Below are positions 10,749 to 21,231 of a stretch of 64,000 nt of DNA, piece after piece. The notes under the pieces were generated by a model. The model had not been told where the DNA came from and made no database searches. It was given only the letters and a program-made list of their open reading frames with translations. The stretch is from positions 1,984,001 to 2,048,000 of the forward strand of contig OY294051.1 of NCBI GenBank assembly GCA_958510825.1. The letters run 5' to 3'. Position 1 is the first letter of the stretch; every line of letters begins with the position of its first letter. This DNA comes from Brachypterus glaber. Its lineage: Eukaryota > Arthropoda > Insecta > Coleoptera > Kateretidae. The position numbers were made by a program, and so were the translations under genes.

Positions 10749-10931
10749 AGCTGTGTCGTAAGAAATTTAAAATTTGGGAATATGGGGAAATAGCTAAGGA
10801 ATTATGTTAACAATTTTTTGGTTATTGGTTCAAGAATTATTTGGGGAATTTAAGAACTTAGTTATAGAATTGGAAAAATTAGAGGAATAATTTGTAGAAT
10901 AAGAGGAATTTGTTGGGAACTGAGGAATTTA

Positions 10932-11185
10932 CAACGAACCAATAACTCTTCTCTCTAGAATAGGCATTTCATTTCTAAAAACTGACAAAAACTTAGCCAA
11001 CATATACATTTGTCTGTCTTACTCGCACAGCTTTGTTCTAACAGAGACAACAATAACAGTTACCGGTAACTGTTATTGTTCAGGCCTGAATATACCTACT
11101 ATTTGTTTACAAACAAACCGAGATGTTGGCAATACTTTATATTAACGGTATGCGTATTCTAGAAAGAAGAATTGTTAGTTTGTTG
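10932..11185 (-). mobile_element. Family B hAT-like MITE, copy B2
   Basis: 254 bp, opposite orientation to B1. TSD GGAATTTA/GGAATTTC (7 of 8 matching) at 10924-10931 and 11186-11193. Same termini and central palindrome (here ACAGTTACCGGTAACTGT). Confidence 0.9.
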
Positions 11186-11280
11186 GGAATTTCTTGGGAA
11201 ATTAAAGGAATAGATTGGGGAATTAGAGAAATTAGTAGGAAAATTAGAGGAGTTTGTTGCGAAATTAGGAGAAATATTGT

Positions 11281-12444
11281 AAACATATTTTTTTTCTCGG
11301 AATACCCATCGATATATTTTTTTATATTTTGTAAAAACAAGTTATCAATTTTCATTAATGCCTACTTATTTAACCTAGTTGTTTTCAAATTGATCGACAT
11401 TATGGCAATTAAAAATAGCAAATATTTTAATAACCACCTCATTTGTGGAAATAAATAGATACTAGTTATTTGAAAAAAAAAGTGTTATTTATTCAATTCT
11501 TTAATTACATAGGATAATAACAAAACGTTTAGTGCATAATATATTGTTATTATTTCTATATTTATATGCCTATTATCATTCATTAATTATAAATTATCAA
11601 AAAATACTAGAGCAAAAAAAAAAGACATAAAAAAACAAGTTTTGCTTCAAGCGTACTAAAATGTTCATATTTTATAACACACTAGTTAGAAGTAAAAAAA
11701 TGAGTTCATTGTTGTACGCCGTAAAAAAAAGTTAGTTAGCAAAACCACCACTGGCGGCAGCACTTTGACTTTAAATGCAGCCATATTTCAAACTTGTTTG
11801 TTTATTATGTAAACAGGTGGTTGACTCGAGATTCTATGCAAAAACCTTGTGTGAAATTGATTAAAAATGATTGAAGAAGAATATATGGTTTATACACCTA
11901 CAAATCTCTCCGAAATTGCACAAGTTACCATCGAAAAAGTGTACGATGCTTGAAGAAAAAATAGTATGTTCCACTCAGAGGAAAAGTGCTTTTTTTACTC
12001 CTCTGTAGTTTCCGGACTCCGCTTCGCGTCGCGTCGTAAACTCTACAAACTAGTAAAAAAAAGCTTCACTTATCCTCTTGGTAAACCAAATTACTATTTT
12101 TCAACGGACAAAAAAATCAGTGCCTACACATAGAGAAAAGATACTAAAAACAAGTAAGCAGGGTGATCATATGAAAAGAATCCACCCGAAATATATCGAA
12201 AACCAAGCACTTTTTCTAATTCTAATTTTATTCTAATTTTATTTAAAAATAATTGGTACAAAATATTTATAAAAAAGCCAGTTTAATTCATGGGGGTTGT
12301 AGCCTCTACCCCTTAACTACTAGCCACCCAGCCACGTTTTTGAGGAAACTCAAGCAAGATAACGTATTTATATAAAAAATGTGCTTTTAGATCAGTGTTT
12401 TTTTCTGTCAAATAAAGAGAGATGATTTCCATTGTCAATTTATG
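11281..12444. other. Unassigned AT-rich sequence
   Basis: More than 1 kb without paired termini or coding signature. A CpG-containing palindromic word (GCTTCGCGTCGCGTCG) sits near 12020. Short frames near 11880-11950 are not supported as exons. Confidence 0.5.
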
Positions 12445-12452
12445 CATTTATT

Positions 12453-13250
12453 CAACGAACTAATAACTCTTCTCTCTAGAATACCCATACCGTTAATATA
12501 AAGTATCGCCAACATCTCGGTTTGTTTGCAAACAAATAGTAGGTATATTCCTGAACAATAACAGTTACCAGTAACCAAAGAACTTTTACCTCAAGAAGTA
12601 ATTTCAGACCAATGTTTATTATTATTTATTCTTTTTGTTTGTTTATTTACTAACAGAAACGCGATACAGCTTTGTGGTGTAAAATGTAGATGTCGCTAGT
12701 GGACTTTCAGGCTACCTAGTAGCGATGTTGCCTAGTTTCCACCTTGTCATGAATTCAAATCATTATACTTAAATTAAAAATGTAAAAAACTTTATTGTGT
12801 ATGCTATAATTATGTTTAATAATATAGTATATTTAAATCTATTAAAATTAAACTACTAGTTCATATAAAACTCATACAGAACTAATGTTTCTTAAAATTT
12901 ACAGTAAAATATCAAAAGTATATGTTTCCCATCGGCAACACTGTACTGTCAGTCATTTTACGACATTGGATTGTGAGTTTACACATTATTTCTCTCTCTT
13001 TACGCGTACTAAGTGTAAACAATAGTCACTCCCCACCAGCCCCTCACCGTAGTTGGTTCACGATTCAAACAAAGCATACGGTAGATTTCATCATGTTCCT
13101 TCTTGAGGTAAAAGTTCTTTGCCAGTAACTGTTATTGTTGTCTTTGTTAGAACAAAGCTGTGCGAGTAGGACAGACAAATGTTGGCTACGTTTTTGTCAG
13201 TTTTTACAAATAAAATGCCTATTCTAGAGAGAAGAGTTATTAGTTCGTGG
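12453..13250 (+). mobile_element. Family B hAT-like MITE, copy B3, carrying nested A3
   Basis: Exact 8-bp TSD CATTTATT (12445-12452 and 13251-13258). The left end is CAACGAACTAATAACTC; the right end is TTAGTTCGTGG, with one change from the family TTCGTTG. The B sequence is split at its central palindrome by A3, so B3 is older than A3. Confidence 0.93.
12576..13121 (-). mobile_element. Family A hAT-like MITE, copy A3 (nested in B3)
   Basis: 546 bp with 8-bp TSD CCAGTAAC (12568-12575 and 13122-13129), which is the centre of the B palindrome. The intact B1 sequence supplies the empty site and shows a single CCAGTAAC there. Reverse orientation relative to A1. The frame at 12922-13128 is an incidental reading of the element. 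Confidence 0.95.
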
Positions 13251-13258
13251 CATTTATT

Positions 13259-13721
13259 AGAAAGCGGGTTAAAAAGGTAGAAAAATCGAACAAACTAGAT
13301 GAAACTAGATGCACGTTTGAGATATATTTTTAAACAGCGGATGTGTATTATATATTATACTTGTTGAAAAAAACACATGTATAACGTCAATATCAGTCAG
13401 TGATTCCACTAGAAAAGGTCCCATCTAGTAGATATAATATAGGCGGAGCAGCATAGAAATTTTCAAGGTTTTTATTTCAAAATTCCAGAAGACGTTCAAT
13501 TTTGAATCTATTTTGCTATTTTTTTTTAAATAACTTGTTAAGACTTGTACTTTCATACCTTACTGCTACAAATTTGACGAAGAAAAAAAATGTATTTTAT
13601 TTTTATTTTTTCAGTGTATTTTTTTGGATCAAATTTATTAAATTAGCCAATAATATTAAACTTTTGTCATAAAACTTGGATTTTAACTGTTTTTAACTAA
13701 TTTGGGTCGCTGATTTCAATA
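13259..13721. other. Unassigned AT-rich sequence
   Basis: No coding potential, paired termini or tandem unit recognised. Confidence 0.5.
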
Positions 13722-14054
13722 GTTATTTATGGTACTAGTGGGTAAAGTAAGATATTGCCCATGAGAAAATTAACCTGCAAGGCGTCAGCCAAGCAGGTTA
13801 ATTTTCGAGAGGGCAATATCGGTTTACCCATGAGTGCCATACAAGGTTTTATCCAATAAATAGCTTAGGAATTGATATTTTTATTAAAAATTTTAATGAC
13901 ATTTACAAGAAAATAATTTGACAAGTGACAGTTGAGTGGGTAAAATAAATAATTATCCACTCAATAAAGTAAAAGCCACGCGGGGGTTTTTATTGAGTTT
14001 ATCTATTTAAAATAAAGCTGGTAATTGTCTTATTATCTGTATGTATTGGATAAA
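13722..14054 (+). repeat. Dispersed foldback repeat M, copy M1
   Basis: Starts near TTATTTATGGTACTAGTGGG and ends near GTATTGGATAAAA. Contains a 70-bp hairpin, GATATTGCCCATGAGAAAA paired with TTTTCGAGAGGGCAATATC, whose inner arms are TTAACCTGC/GCAGGTTAA. An almost identical inverted copy lies at 34382-34715 and a fragment at 15756-15796. Likely a MITE of unknown superfamily. Confidence 0.8.
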
Positions 14055-14516
14055 AATATTTATACAATGTATAATACATACTTAAGCAAAATATGCAGAT
14101 TATCATAGTTTGCCATGTTTATATTTCTTGAACAAAAACTTTTACAGCAAAACTGATATTATTTTTGAAATGAAAGACCCAAAATTAGTTAAAAACAGTA
14201 AAAATATCTAAAAAGTTTAATAAACTTGGTTCAAAAACTACACTGAAAAAAATAAAAAGTTGAAAAACATTTTTTTTCGTCTATGGATTATTTTAAATCT
14301 GCTATGAAATGAAAGCTAGACTTATAAGGAATAGTTTAAGACTCATTTCGCGTTGGGCCATTTTTTTTGTTATCGACCACAAAATCAAACCGTGATCTGG
14401 TCAATAATTTACCCATTTTTCAAATGCATGGCTATTATAGCTCTTTGAGTCTCATTTAGTTGTCTAGGCATAATTTTAATTTACTTTTATTTTACCTTTG
14501 CTTTTAACTGACAATA
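14055..14516. other. Unassigned AT-rich sequence
   Basis: Nothing recognised before the TA that flanks F1. Confidence 0.5.
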
Positions 14517-14518
14517 TA

Positions 14519-14727
14519 CAGTGCGATTATAAAGTGCCGAACAGTTTGAAAAGAAAATACTCTTCGTTTGAAGCCACGCCTCTGTTAGAGTGGTGCGCGA
14601 CAAGCCCATGTGATTGCTACGTAGAAAAGCTCGGTTGCCAGTAAAACGCACGCAGCTTTCTTGCATTTTACTCATCGCTAATGCCAGTTTTGCATTAAAA
14701 AGTGTTCGGCACTTTATAATCACACGG
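14519..14727 (+). mobile_element. Family F MITE, copy F1 (Tc1/mariner-like)
   Basis: 209 bp between TA dinucleotides (14517-14518 and 14728-14729). Ends are CAGTGCGATTATAAAGTGCC and the inverted GGCACTTTATAATCACACGG. The interior is relatively GC-rich. The reverse frame 14487-14723 spans the element and has a homologous frame in F2, but the peptide is too short and unlike a transposase. Confidence 0.92.
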
Positions 14728-14729
14728 TA

Positions 14730-15317
14730 TATGTAACTGTCATAAACCTTCTAGACTAACAAATGTGCAAAACCAAATTCAAGCGTTACAATTTTTCATA
14801 TCTCATTTTTTTCACCGGGACTGCAGATCTTTAAACTGAAATAAGCAAATAGGAACCTTGTCTTTTGCCTGTACTTACTAAAGTTCTAATTTTACTCCTG
14901 GCTCTGGCAATTTTGGATATTTAATTAATTTATAACCTATTATTAACATAAATCGAAAGAAATTAACTTCAAACGAATAAGCCAAACAGCTTTTCAATCT
15001 TCGAACCGACCGTATTTATAAATAAGTCATCTTTAATGAAAGAAATAAATTTTTAGTTGAGATGTATTTATTTTGGGTAATGGTTTATATTTATTTTAAA
15101 ATAAATATTTTAGTTAAAAGAAGAATGTTTTTTCATCATCATCAACAGGGCCGGACTCGCCTTATAACCTTATGACCAGGGCGATTTTCACTATGAACGG
15201 CCCGGTACGGTCTTAATTTTTCCGTTTTAAATCTTGAACTTTTCCTTTTTTTAATATTTTTTTAAAAAGTGGCACCCCCTGTAACGTTTTTGTTCTGCCT
15301 TTCTAAGCTGAAAGGTC
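14730..15317. other. Unassigned AT-rich sequence
   Basis: A CAGGGCCGGACTCGCC word at 15147 resembles hAT termini known in animals, but no second end with an 8-bp duplication was found. Nothing else recognised. Confidence 0.45.
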
Positions 15318-15431
15318 ATAGGGAGCGTATTACGTAACGAAAAATTTGGCCATTTTTGACCCCCACCCCCCCCCATGTAACGCCGCGTAACATTTTCGAG
15401 ACCCCCCACCCCCCCTACTTGTTACGTAACA
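15318..15431. repeat. Family G-like hairpin fragment (TTACGTAAC / poly-C arms)
   Basis: GTATTACGTAACGAAAAAT near 15328 and ACTTGTTACGTAACATTTT near 15420 face each other across C-rich tracts, like the ends of families G and GG, but the outer GGGAACGTTC terminus is absent. Probably a degraded relative. Confidence 0.5.
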
Positions 15432-15472
15432 TTTTACAAAAAGTTAAAAAAATTAAAGGAAATTTTGCTTTA

Positions 15473-15580
15473 TGGTTTAAACCGGTTTTAAACCGGTTAT
15501 TGCTTCCGTGTTTAAACCCAAAATCGGTCTGATGTAATTTCCGAAACCGGTTAACCGAAAACCGGTTATTGGCTATGGTT
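15473..15580. repeat. Cluster of AAACCGGTT palindromic words
   Basis: Five or more copies of AACCGGTT or close variants in about 110 bp, irregularly spaced, without a clean tandem period. A related array lies at 26753-26861. Confidence 0.6.
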
Positions 15581-15755
15581 TTCCATCTCTAATTTCTTTT
15601 GTTTAGAGGATTTAGTTAACTATTAACCACTCTGTGTGAAATAAAATTTGCAAGGAATCCGTCTCTTTAAGCCTAGATCATTGTTAAAAACGTGATACAA
15701 TAAACATTTTATAAGTTTATAATTTTTTAAGTGTTACCTAACATTTTTACTGACA

Positions 15756-15796
15756 TGGGCAAGGTCTTACTTTACCCACTAGTACCATAAATAACT
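15756..15796 (-). repeat. Fragment of repeat M (M3)
   Basis: GGTCTTACTTTACCCACTAG followed by TACCATAAATAAC matches one end of M1/M2. Confidence 0.75.
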
Positions 15797-15877
15797 ATCT
15801 TCTTCGTACAAAAATATAAGGAGCGGTGAAAATATTTAATATCATGGATCCTATAATAAAATAGTATATTAAAGTAC

Positions 15878-16291
15878 AATGGAGATTTCTCCCGTTAGAT
15901 TAGACAGGGACAAAAGTTCTACCCAAAAAGGATAGAAGACATACATACACTCCCACTTCCACCCAACCAAACAAATTCTGTATTTGTTCTTTGTTGAACA
16001 AATACAATATTTACTTGGCCGGGCGAAAAGTGTAAATATATTACTTTTATTAAAGGAATTACTGGCGCCATCTAAATTTCAGTAGAATTATCTTATTCTA
16101 CAGATTCACATTAGCTATGTTCGTTCGTGCCGCTCACTGCTATACTTTCCAGCCAACCAAATAAATACTGTGTTTGTTGTATGAAAAACAAATACAGTAT
16201 TTATTTGGTTGGTTGGAAAGTGTAGCACAAATGAGATAGAGATAGGGTAGACGTCTTTTGTTTCATAATTCTAGTTGTAGAGAGCTCCATT
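15878..16291 (+). mobile_element. Family C element, copy C1 (inserted in D2)
   Basis: 414 bp from AATGGAGATTTCTCCCGTTA to TTGTAGAGAGCTCCATT. Terminal inversion is short (AATGGAG then TCTC). Two internal hairpins are related to each other: one near 15970-16040 around CAAATTCTGTATTTG, and a stronger one near 16145-16226 with arms CCAACCAAATAAATACTG and CAGTATTTATTTGGTTGG. The flanks (TTAAAGTAC and TTCATAA) match uninterrupted family D with TAG missing and no duplication. Confidence 0.85.
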
Positions 16292-16498
16292 TTCATAATA
16301 TAGGTTTTTAGCGCAAGTTTAGAAAACGAGCCGCTTGCTCCGTGTTATGAAACGAGTGCTTTAAACAATTTTTTCTATATTGCTTCAAAATTCTAAAAAA
16401 CTTACTGACTGATTTAGGGATTTTTGTTTCGGGCTGGCATTACAGTTTTCGCCATGTTTAAAATTCTAAGAACAAATATTATTTTGATATATTTTATA

Positions 16499-16765
16499 CG
16501 AAGTGGACACTGTCTGACAAAGGCCCACCTTCACCGAATACATCTGGCAGATAATCCATCTTGTTCCTGCGGATCACCTAGTCAAGACATACAGCACATA
16601 TTATTCGAATGTCCACTTCATACAGATAAAAGCAACAACCTCTACAATCATTTAAGCACCTTAGTAAATAACCCCATTAGCATCAACACAATTCTTGGTA
16701 ACACATCGCATGAAGTAATTAAAGCTGTAGTCAGGTTTTTAGATTCCATCAAAATAGAGCTGTAG
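16499..16765 (+). pseudogene. C-terminal zinc-finger tail of a LINE ORF2 (fragment)
   Basis: 88 in-frame codons from the truncation point to TAG; the ATG-like frame start at 16424 belongs to repeat D, not to this element. The peptide RSGHCLTKAHLHRI followed by CSCGSPSQDIQHILFEC gives C-x-C-x8-H-x4-C, the zinc-finger tail that follows RNase H in many insect LINEs. All upstream catalytic domains are missing. It is a different family from LINE1: the finger spacing and tail repeat differ. Confidence 0.88.
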
Positions 16766-16980
16766 CAGTAGTTTAGTCAGCTTAGCATACCCCACATGGT
16801 TGTGGTATACCCTCCGCTTACCTTAACCTAACCTCAATCCTTACTCCTTGCAGAAAATAAGAAGACAGAAGAATAGAAAAAAAAAAAAAAAGTCAAAATA
16901 TTCACCCCGGATTTGACACGACGAACCCCTGGCCGATATGGTTAATAATCAAGGCCAAAACAAATAAAGAAGAAGAAGAA
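16499..16980 (+). mobile_element. LINE2: 5'-truncated non-LTR retrotransposon inserted in D2
   Basis: 482-bp insert flanked by the 13-bp duplication GATATATTTTATA (16486-16498 and 16981-16993), ending in a (GAA)n tail. The homologous region of D3 supplies the empty site (near 56241, reverse orientation). Only the last part of the coding frame and a roughly 210-bp 3' UTR are present. The tail context (AAGGCCAAAAC then GAAGAAG) resembles the element end at about 59480-59512. Confidence 0.93.
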
Positions 16981-17225
16981 GATATATTTTATAGTCATTT
17001 CTTCTCTTTTTCACTGCAAGTATCCAAGCCACAATTTTAACACGGTAAAAATAACCTAAACATAAAATTTTGTAGAAAATTCAACTTTAAAGCGACATTG
17101 ACATTTGCACAGAAAACGTCAAGAGATAGGCCAGGTCTCTTGCTAACCCAAAAGAACAAAAAGTACAGACCTCTTATGGGCTTATAAGAACACGCAAAAT
17201 GCGTGTGAGCTTACAAGAGTCGCAA

Positions 17226-18399
17226 AATAGAAAAACTAATTTAACGTTTGCATATTTATATATATTTATTACTAAAAGTTTTGAGTTATTGACGTTAGAA
17301 TAAGATATATTGAAGTGTTTTCCATTAAAAATTTTTTTTTGAAAACAAAATAAATTTACGAAAACATTAAAATACTTAATATTAAATTATATTATTTTAA
17401 AGTTTACGTAGTAAAAATAATTTACTTATAGCGCCGGGACTCCCCAGGGATAGCCAAAATTCTTATCAATGATAAAAAATGTTTGCACCTCTTTATAACT
17501 GTTTTTTTTTAACTACCTATAGATTTTAAAGGTATAGTTTGTCTGATATATTAAATAGAAATAAACATGTTTTCATTGTAGGTAAATATTTTAAGCGAGA
17601 TTCTATTGAGTGGCCAGCTATATCACCGGATTTCACTTCAGTAGATTTTCCCAACTTATAAATGAGAAATTTGTCAAATCCAAAAATCAAAAAATAAAGT
17701 TTTTCAAAAATGTTGATGACTAAAAAATAAAGCTTTTCACCTCTCTAAATTACCAACTATGTCCCAAAAAAAAGCCTCACCTCTCAACTATATAGACAAA
17801 AAACACAACTTTACTAACCCCTAAATTTTTCCAACTTTCTACCAATTTACCTAAAATTACCATTTTCCACTCGAGCGCCCCCCTACCCCTCCCACGGGAA
17901 CATCCTGAGTTTACCTAAATTATTAAATCCAAAAAAAATTTAAAAGTTGGGTTGGTCAACCCTAAAAAAAACTAAAAATAATTTCACGGCCAATTTGTTT
18001 TGATTCCGGTTTTTTTACGTGTGCATAAAATATACGTGTTCTTTTGACGCTAAATATATATAAACTGTCTATTACATATATTATAACTTTACATTACAAT
18101 ATATTATAAATTGAAAAATATAAGCAAAATAATAAAAAATCCTTCTAAAAATAAGTTTGAAATATAAAAATAATTTTAATAAATAAATTTTATAATATTA
18201 ATTTTAATTGTTCAATATTTATACATTTTTTTACCAAATAAAACTTTAAAAACAAATTACTATGTAATTCTGAAGCTGTTTTTAAAAAATAATTTTATAA
18301 AATAACTCAAAAAATGTTTTACAAAAAACAAAATATTTCAGAAATTAAAAAAAAAATAAAACAATTTTTTTGTCTTATGACTAAAATTACAGTTACTAT
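17226..18399. other. Unassigned AT-rich sequence
   Basis: Over 1.1 kb with long A/T runs, no coding signature. C-rich words (GAGCGCCCCCCTACCCC) occur near 17875. No paired termini recognised. Confidence 0.5.
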
Positions 18400-18540
18400 C
18401 CTATTTGACCCCGTTACCCCCATCGCGGTTTTAACACAAACCATCTTAGGCGAGAACTTTGGCTAAGAAAGCTATGGTTCAAATTTAAAGACTTTATCTC
18501 TTGAGTTAACGTGTATCAGCAGAGAGACGATTGACTTGAA
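18400..18540 (+). repeat. Dispersed repeat BB, copy 2 (divergent)
   Basis: Shares CCCCATCGCGGTTTTAAC, AACTTTGGCTAAGAAAGC and TGGTTCAAATTTAAAGAC in the same order as the other BB copies, with substitutions. Confidence 0.5.
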
Positions 18541-18595
18541 ATCCCCTAAAAACCACAAGATAAAACTTTGGTTTTAATCAAAATCAATGGAGATT

Positions 18596-18999
18596 TCTCC
18601 CGTTAGATTAGACAGTGACAAAAGTTCTACCCAAATAGGATAGAAGACATACATACACTCCCACTTCCACCCAACCAAACAAATTCTGTATTTGTTCTTT
18701 GTTGATCAAATACAATATTTACTTGGCCGGGCGAAAAGTGTAACTATATTATTTTTATTAAAGAAATTACTGGCGCCATCTAAATTTTAGTAGAATTATC
18801 TTATTCTACAGATTCACATTAGCTATGTTCGTTCGTGCCGCTCACTGCTACACTTTCCGGCCAACCAAATAAATACTGTATTTGGTGTATGAAAAACAAA
18901 TACAGTATTTATTTGGTTGGCCGGAAAGTGTAGCACAAATGAGATAGAGATAGGATAGACGTATTTTGTTTCATAATTCTAGTTGTAGAGAGCTCCATT
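18596..18999 (+). mobile_element. Family C element, copy C2
   Basis: 404 bp, AATGGAGATTTCTCCC to GAGAGCTCCATT, both hairpins intact. The bases outside (AAATC on the left, GATTTG on the right) are inverted partners, not direct repeats, so no TSD is visible. Confidence 0.85.
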
Positions 19000-19081
19000 G
19001 ATTTGTCAAACGGTTTGGTCTGCAGACATCTGAACGGATAAACAAACAAAAATGCCTTATTTTCAGTATGGAGGTATATAC

Positions 19082-19335
19082 CAACGAACTAATAACTCTT
19101 CTCTCTAGAATAGGCATTTCATTCGTAAAAACTGACAAAAACGTAGCCAACATATACATTCTTCTGTCTTACTCGCACAGCTTTTTTCTAACAGAGACAA
19201 CAATAACAGATACTGGTTATTGATATTGTTCAGGCCTAAATATACCTACTATTTGTTTACAAACAAACCGAGATGGTGGCGATGCTTTATATTTACGGTA
19301 TGCGTATTCTAGAGAGAAGATTTATTAGTTCGTTG
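19082..19335 (-). mobile_element. Family B hAT-like MITE, copy B4
   Basis: 254 bp with exact 8-bp TSD GTATATAC (19074-19081 and 19336-19343). Ends CAACGAACTAATAACTC and ATTTATTAGTTCGTTG. The central palindrome is altered (ACAGATACTGGTTATTGATA). The reverse frame at 18971-19159 is a chance reading across the element. Confidence 0.93.
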
Positions 19336-19343
19336 GTATATAC

Positions 19344-19784
19344 TGAGAGTTATCTCAGGCATGTTCCTCAATTTTTAAAACTAGTTTGGTTCCCGTACTT
19401 TGTTCTCGGGCCTGTACATAAAAAAACGGGATAACTTTTTCTCGATAACTTATTTTCTTCTAGGACGGCTCGAAAGTATAAATCCTAAAAATAAAATTGA
19501 AAATACAAAAATAGCTGTTCATTAATTATTTATTTTTTTAACTAAATAAAAGTTTTGAAAATAAATTATGGTATAATTCTGAAAGCTCGTTCTTTGTCAC
19601 GAATTGAAAAAGAAGAATACGAACTGGTACATAAATAGCTATGTTTGTTTTCATTTATAATGCTTAACGCTCTTAAATATTTATTTTTTTCATTAACTTT
19701 ATCAAAACATTAATTTCTTTATTTTTGAACATCTAAAGGGTGATTTTTAGGGTTTCGTGCCTCGAAAAAGAAAAACGGAGCCAC
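19344..19784. other. Unassigned AT-rich sequence
   Basis: No gene or element ends recognised. Confidence 0.5.
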
Positions 19785-19860
19785 TGTCGGTCAGTCTGTC
19801 CGTCTATTCGTCTGTTCATCTGTCAGTCTGTTCGCCTGTCCGTTTTTCCGTTTGTATGAC
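19785..19860 (+). repeat. Imperfect TCTG/TCCG tract
   Basis: CGGTCAGTCTGTCCGTCTAT and onward repeat TCTGT/CCGT words. Similar tracts end repeat K (2450-2720) and BB4/BB5. Confidence 0.75.
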
Positions 19861-19934
19861 TTATTTTTAATTTTTTTATATATACACTAAAGAAAAAAAT
19901 ACAAACGTTTCTTACCAACGCGTTGGAAAGTTGA

Positions 19935-20070
19935 GGGCATATCTACAGGCTCGCATAACAACATAGTAACAATGCAGTGATTGGCTTGATGTGCCGCCAT
20001 GTATCTTGTAAGACAATCACGGCATCGCATTCTTATGTTTTATGTTCTTATGCAAGCTTCTGAATGGGCC
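19935..20070 (+). mobile_element. Palindromic MITE J, copy J1
   Basis: About 136 bp. Inverted ends are GGGCATATCTACAGGCTCGC and GCAAGCTTCTGAATGGGCC, and inner arms include CAGTGATTGGCTTGATG and CAATCACGGCATCGCATT. An inverted copy lies at 31406-31550. TSD not clear. Confidence 0.8.
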
Positions 20071-20241
20071 TTAACATGCTCTGCAAATGTGCATAACATG
20101 TTATACAAATTACCCATAATAACATAATATGTTATGTGAACTGCACAGAATTTAATAAATTTACATCACTTAACAATAGTAAGAAATGGTAAGAAATCAT
20201 GCCAACGTTAACTTTTACATAACTTAACGTTGACAAACATA

Positions 20242-20450
20242 CCGTGCGATTATAAAGTGCCGAACACTTTTTAATGCAAAACTGGCATTAGCGATGAGTA
20301 AAATGCAAGAAAGCTGTGTGCGTTTCACTGGCCACCGAGCTGTTGTACGTATCAATCACATGGGCTTTTCGCGCACAACTCTAACAGAGGCATGGCTTCA
20401 AACGAAGGGTATTTTTTTTTCAAACTATTCGGCACTTTATAATTGCACTG
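20242..20450 (-). mobile_element. Family F MITE, copy F2 (Tc1/mariner-like)
   Basis: 209 bp between TA pairs (20240-20241 and 20451-20452), ends CCGTGCGATTATAAAGTGCC and GGCACTTTATAATTGCACTG. Opposite orientation to F1 and the same length. The plus frame at 20294-20491 is the counterpart of the F1 reverse frame and is not a credible gene. Confidence 0.92.
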
Positions 20451-20452
20451 TA

Positions 20453-20917
20453 TATGTAGCATTTTCTCTCAGTGTAGTTTTGTTTTGTTGAAAGCAATTT
20501 TTTTTCTGTGTACGAGTTCTTATTAAGGGAGAAAGTATTCTTCTAGTATTTTAAATCTTTTATAATTTATTACAGCGCACTGCAGTGCTTTTACTTATGT
20601 TTTGGTCTTTACATGAATAAAATATTGTTTTATTTTTCTTACTGTGCCCAAAATTACATCTACATCTCCACTAACAGGATATTAATCTCAAGACGATAGG
20701 CAATAAAAAAGTAATAAAAATTTTACTACACATTTAATCTTAATTTAATACTTTCAGAAACAACATAGAAAATAACAAGCCTAGGTGTCAAAAAACCCGA
20801 CTACAAAAAAATGTACCGGCTCTATATTCATGACTGATAAAGAAAATAAAAAACGAAAACGTTGTTGAATCAAAATCCTTTTTTAAATTTAAATCTATAG
20901 ATTTCTACACAGAAAAA
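20453..20917. other. Unassigned AT-rich sequence
   Basis: No features recognised. Confidence 0.5.
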
Positions 20918-21180
20918 AAGGATTCCTTGAACCAAGGACACGGGTCTTCGGATATAAAAAAGGATTCCTTGAACCAAAGACACGTGTATTTGGATATATC
21001 CAAATTTAAGTTTCCTTGAACCAAAGTCAACCTCCTTGAATGAAGAGCACGGTTTGTTGAATAAAGATCCGCGCTTTTCTTCAAGGACATTAACTTTGGT
21101 TTAAAGAAATTATACCCTAAAAAAGAGAATATGGCTTTGAACATATCGAAAGACAAGTGTCCTTGTTTCAAGGTTTGCTT
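20918..21180 (+). repeat. Irregular array of CCTTGAACCAAAG words
   Basis: GGATTCCTTGAACCAAGGAC recurs with variants at about 20923, 20966 and 21012, with TCCTTGAATGAAGAGCACGG, and inverted relatives (CTTTGGTTTAAAG, CCTTGTTTCAAGG) towards 21170. It produces the reverse frame at 20905-21171, which is repetitive and not recognised as a gene. Confidence 0.65.
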
Positions 21181-21231
21181 TTTTTCTATATATGATTTTC
21201 ATCAAAATTCTTGATTATAACTGTCAATATT

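Larger units (their letters stand above)
10310..11280 (+). repeat. Degenerate GGGAATTA/GAGGAATT minisatellite interrupted by two B elements
   Basis: Three blocks (10310-10480, 10760-10930, 11186-11280) consist of variants of GGGGAATTAG/GAGGAATTTG with strong purine bias on the plus strand. Elements B1 and B2 lie between the blocks in opposite orientations, and the B2 duplication GGAATTT is itself a repeat word. The open frame at 11123-11458 arises from this array and B2, not from a gene. Confidence 0.75.
16292..17225 (-). mobile_element. Repeat family D, copy D2 (inverted; broken by C1 and LINE2)
   Basis: Reverse-orientation D sequence. The TTAGAAAACGAGCCGCTTGC hairpin end is next to C1; then GATTTAGGGATTTTTGTTTC, the LINE2 insertion, ACTTTAAAGCGACATTGAC, and the outer end CTTACAAGAGTCGCAAAA. 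A few bases of D also lie left of C1 (15862-15877). With LINE2 removed it aligns with D3 throughout. Confidence 0.8.

Noticed and set aside
12922..13128. Frame shared by A3 and A5 (also 55000-55215) as a conserved protein
   Set aside because: Both lie entirely in family A elements and read the same DNA; no domain, and other copies are disrupted.
14487..14723. Reverse frame over F1 and its counterpart at 20294-20491 as a conserved small gene
   Set aside because: Both frames coincide with copies of a 209-bp TA-flanked MITE; the shared peptide follows from shared element DNA and resembles no transposase.
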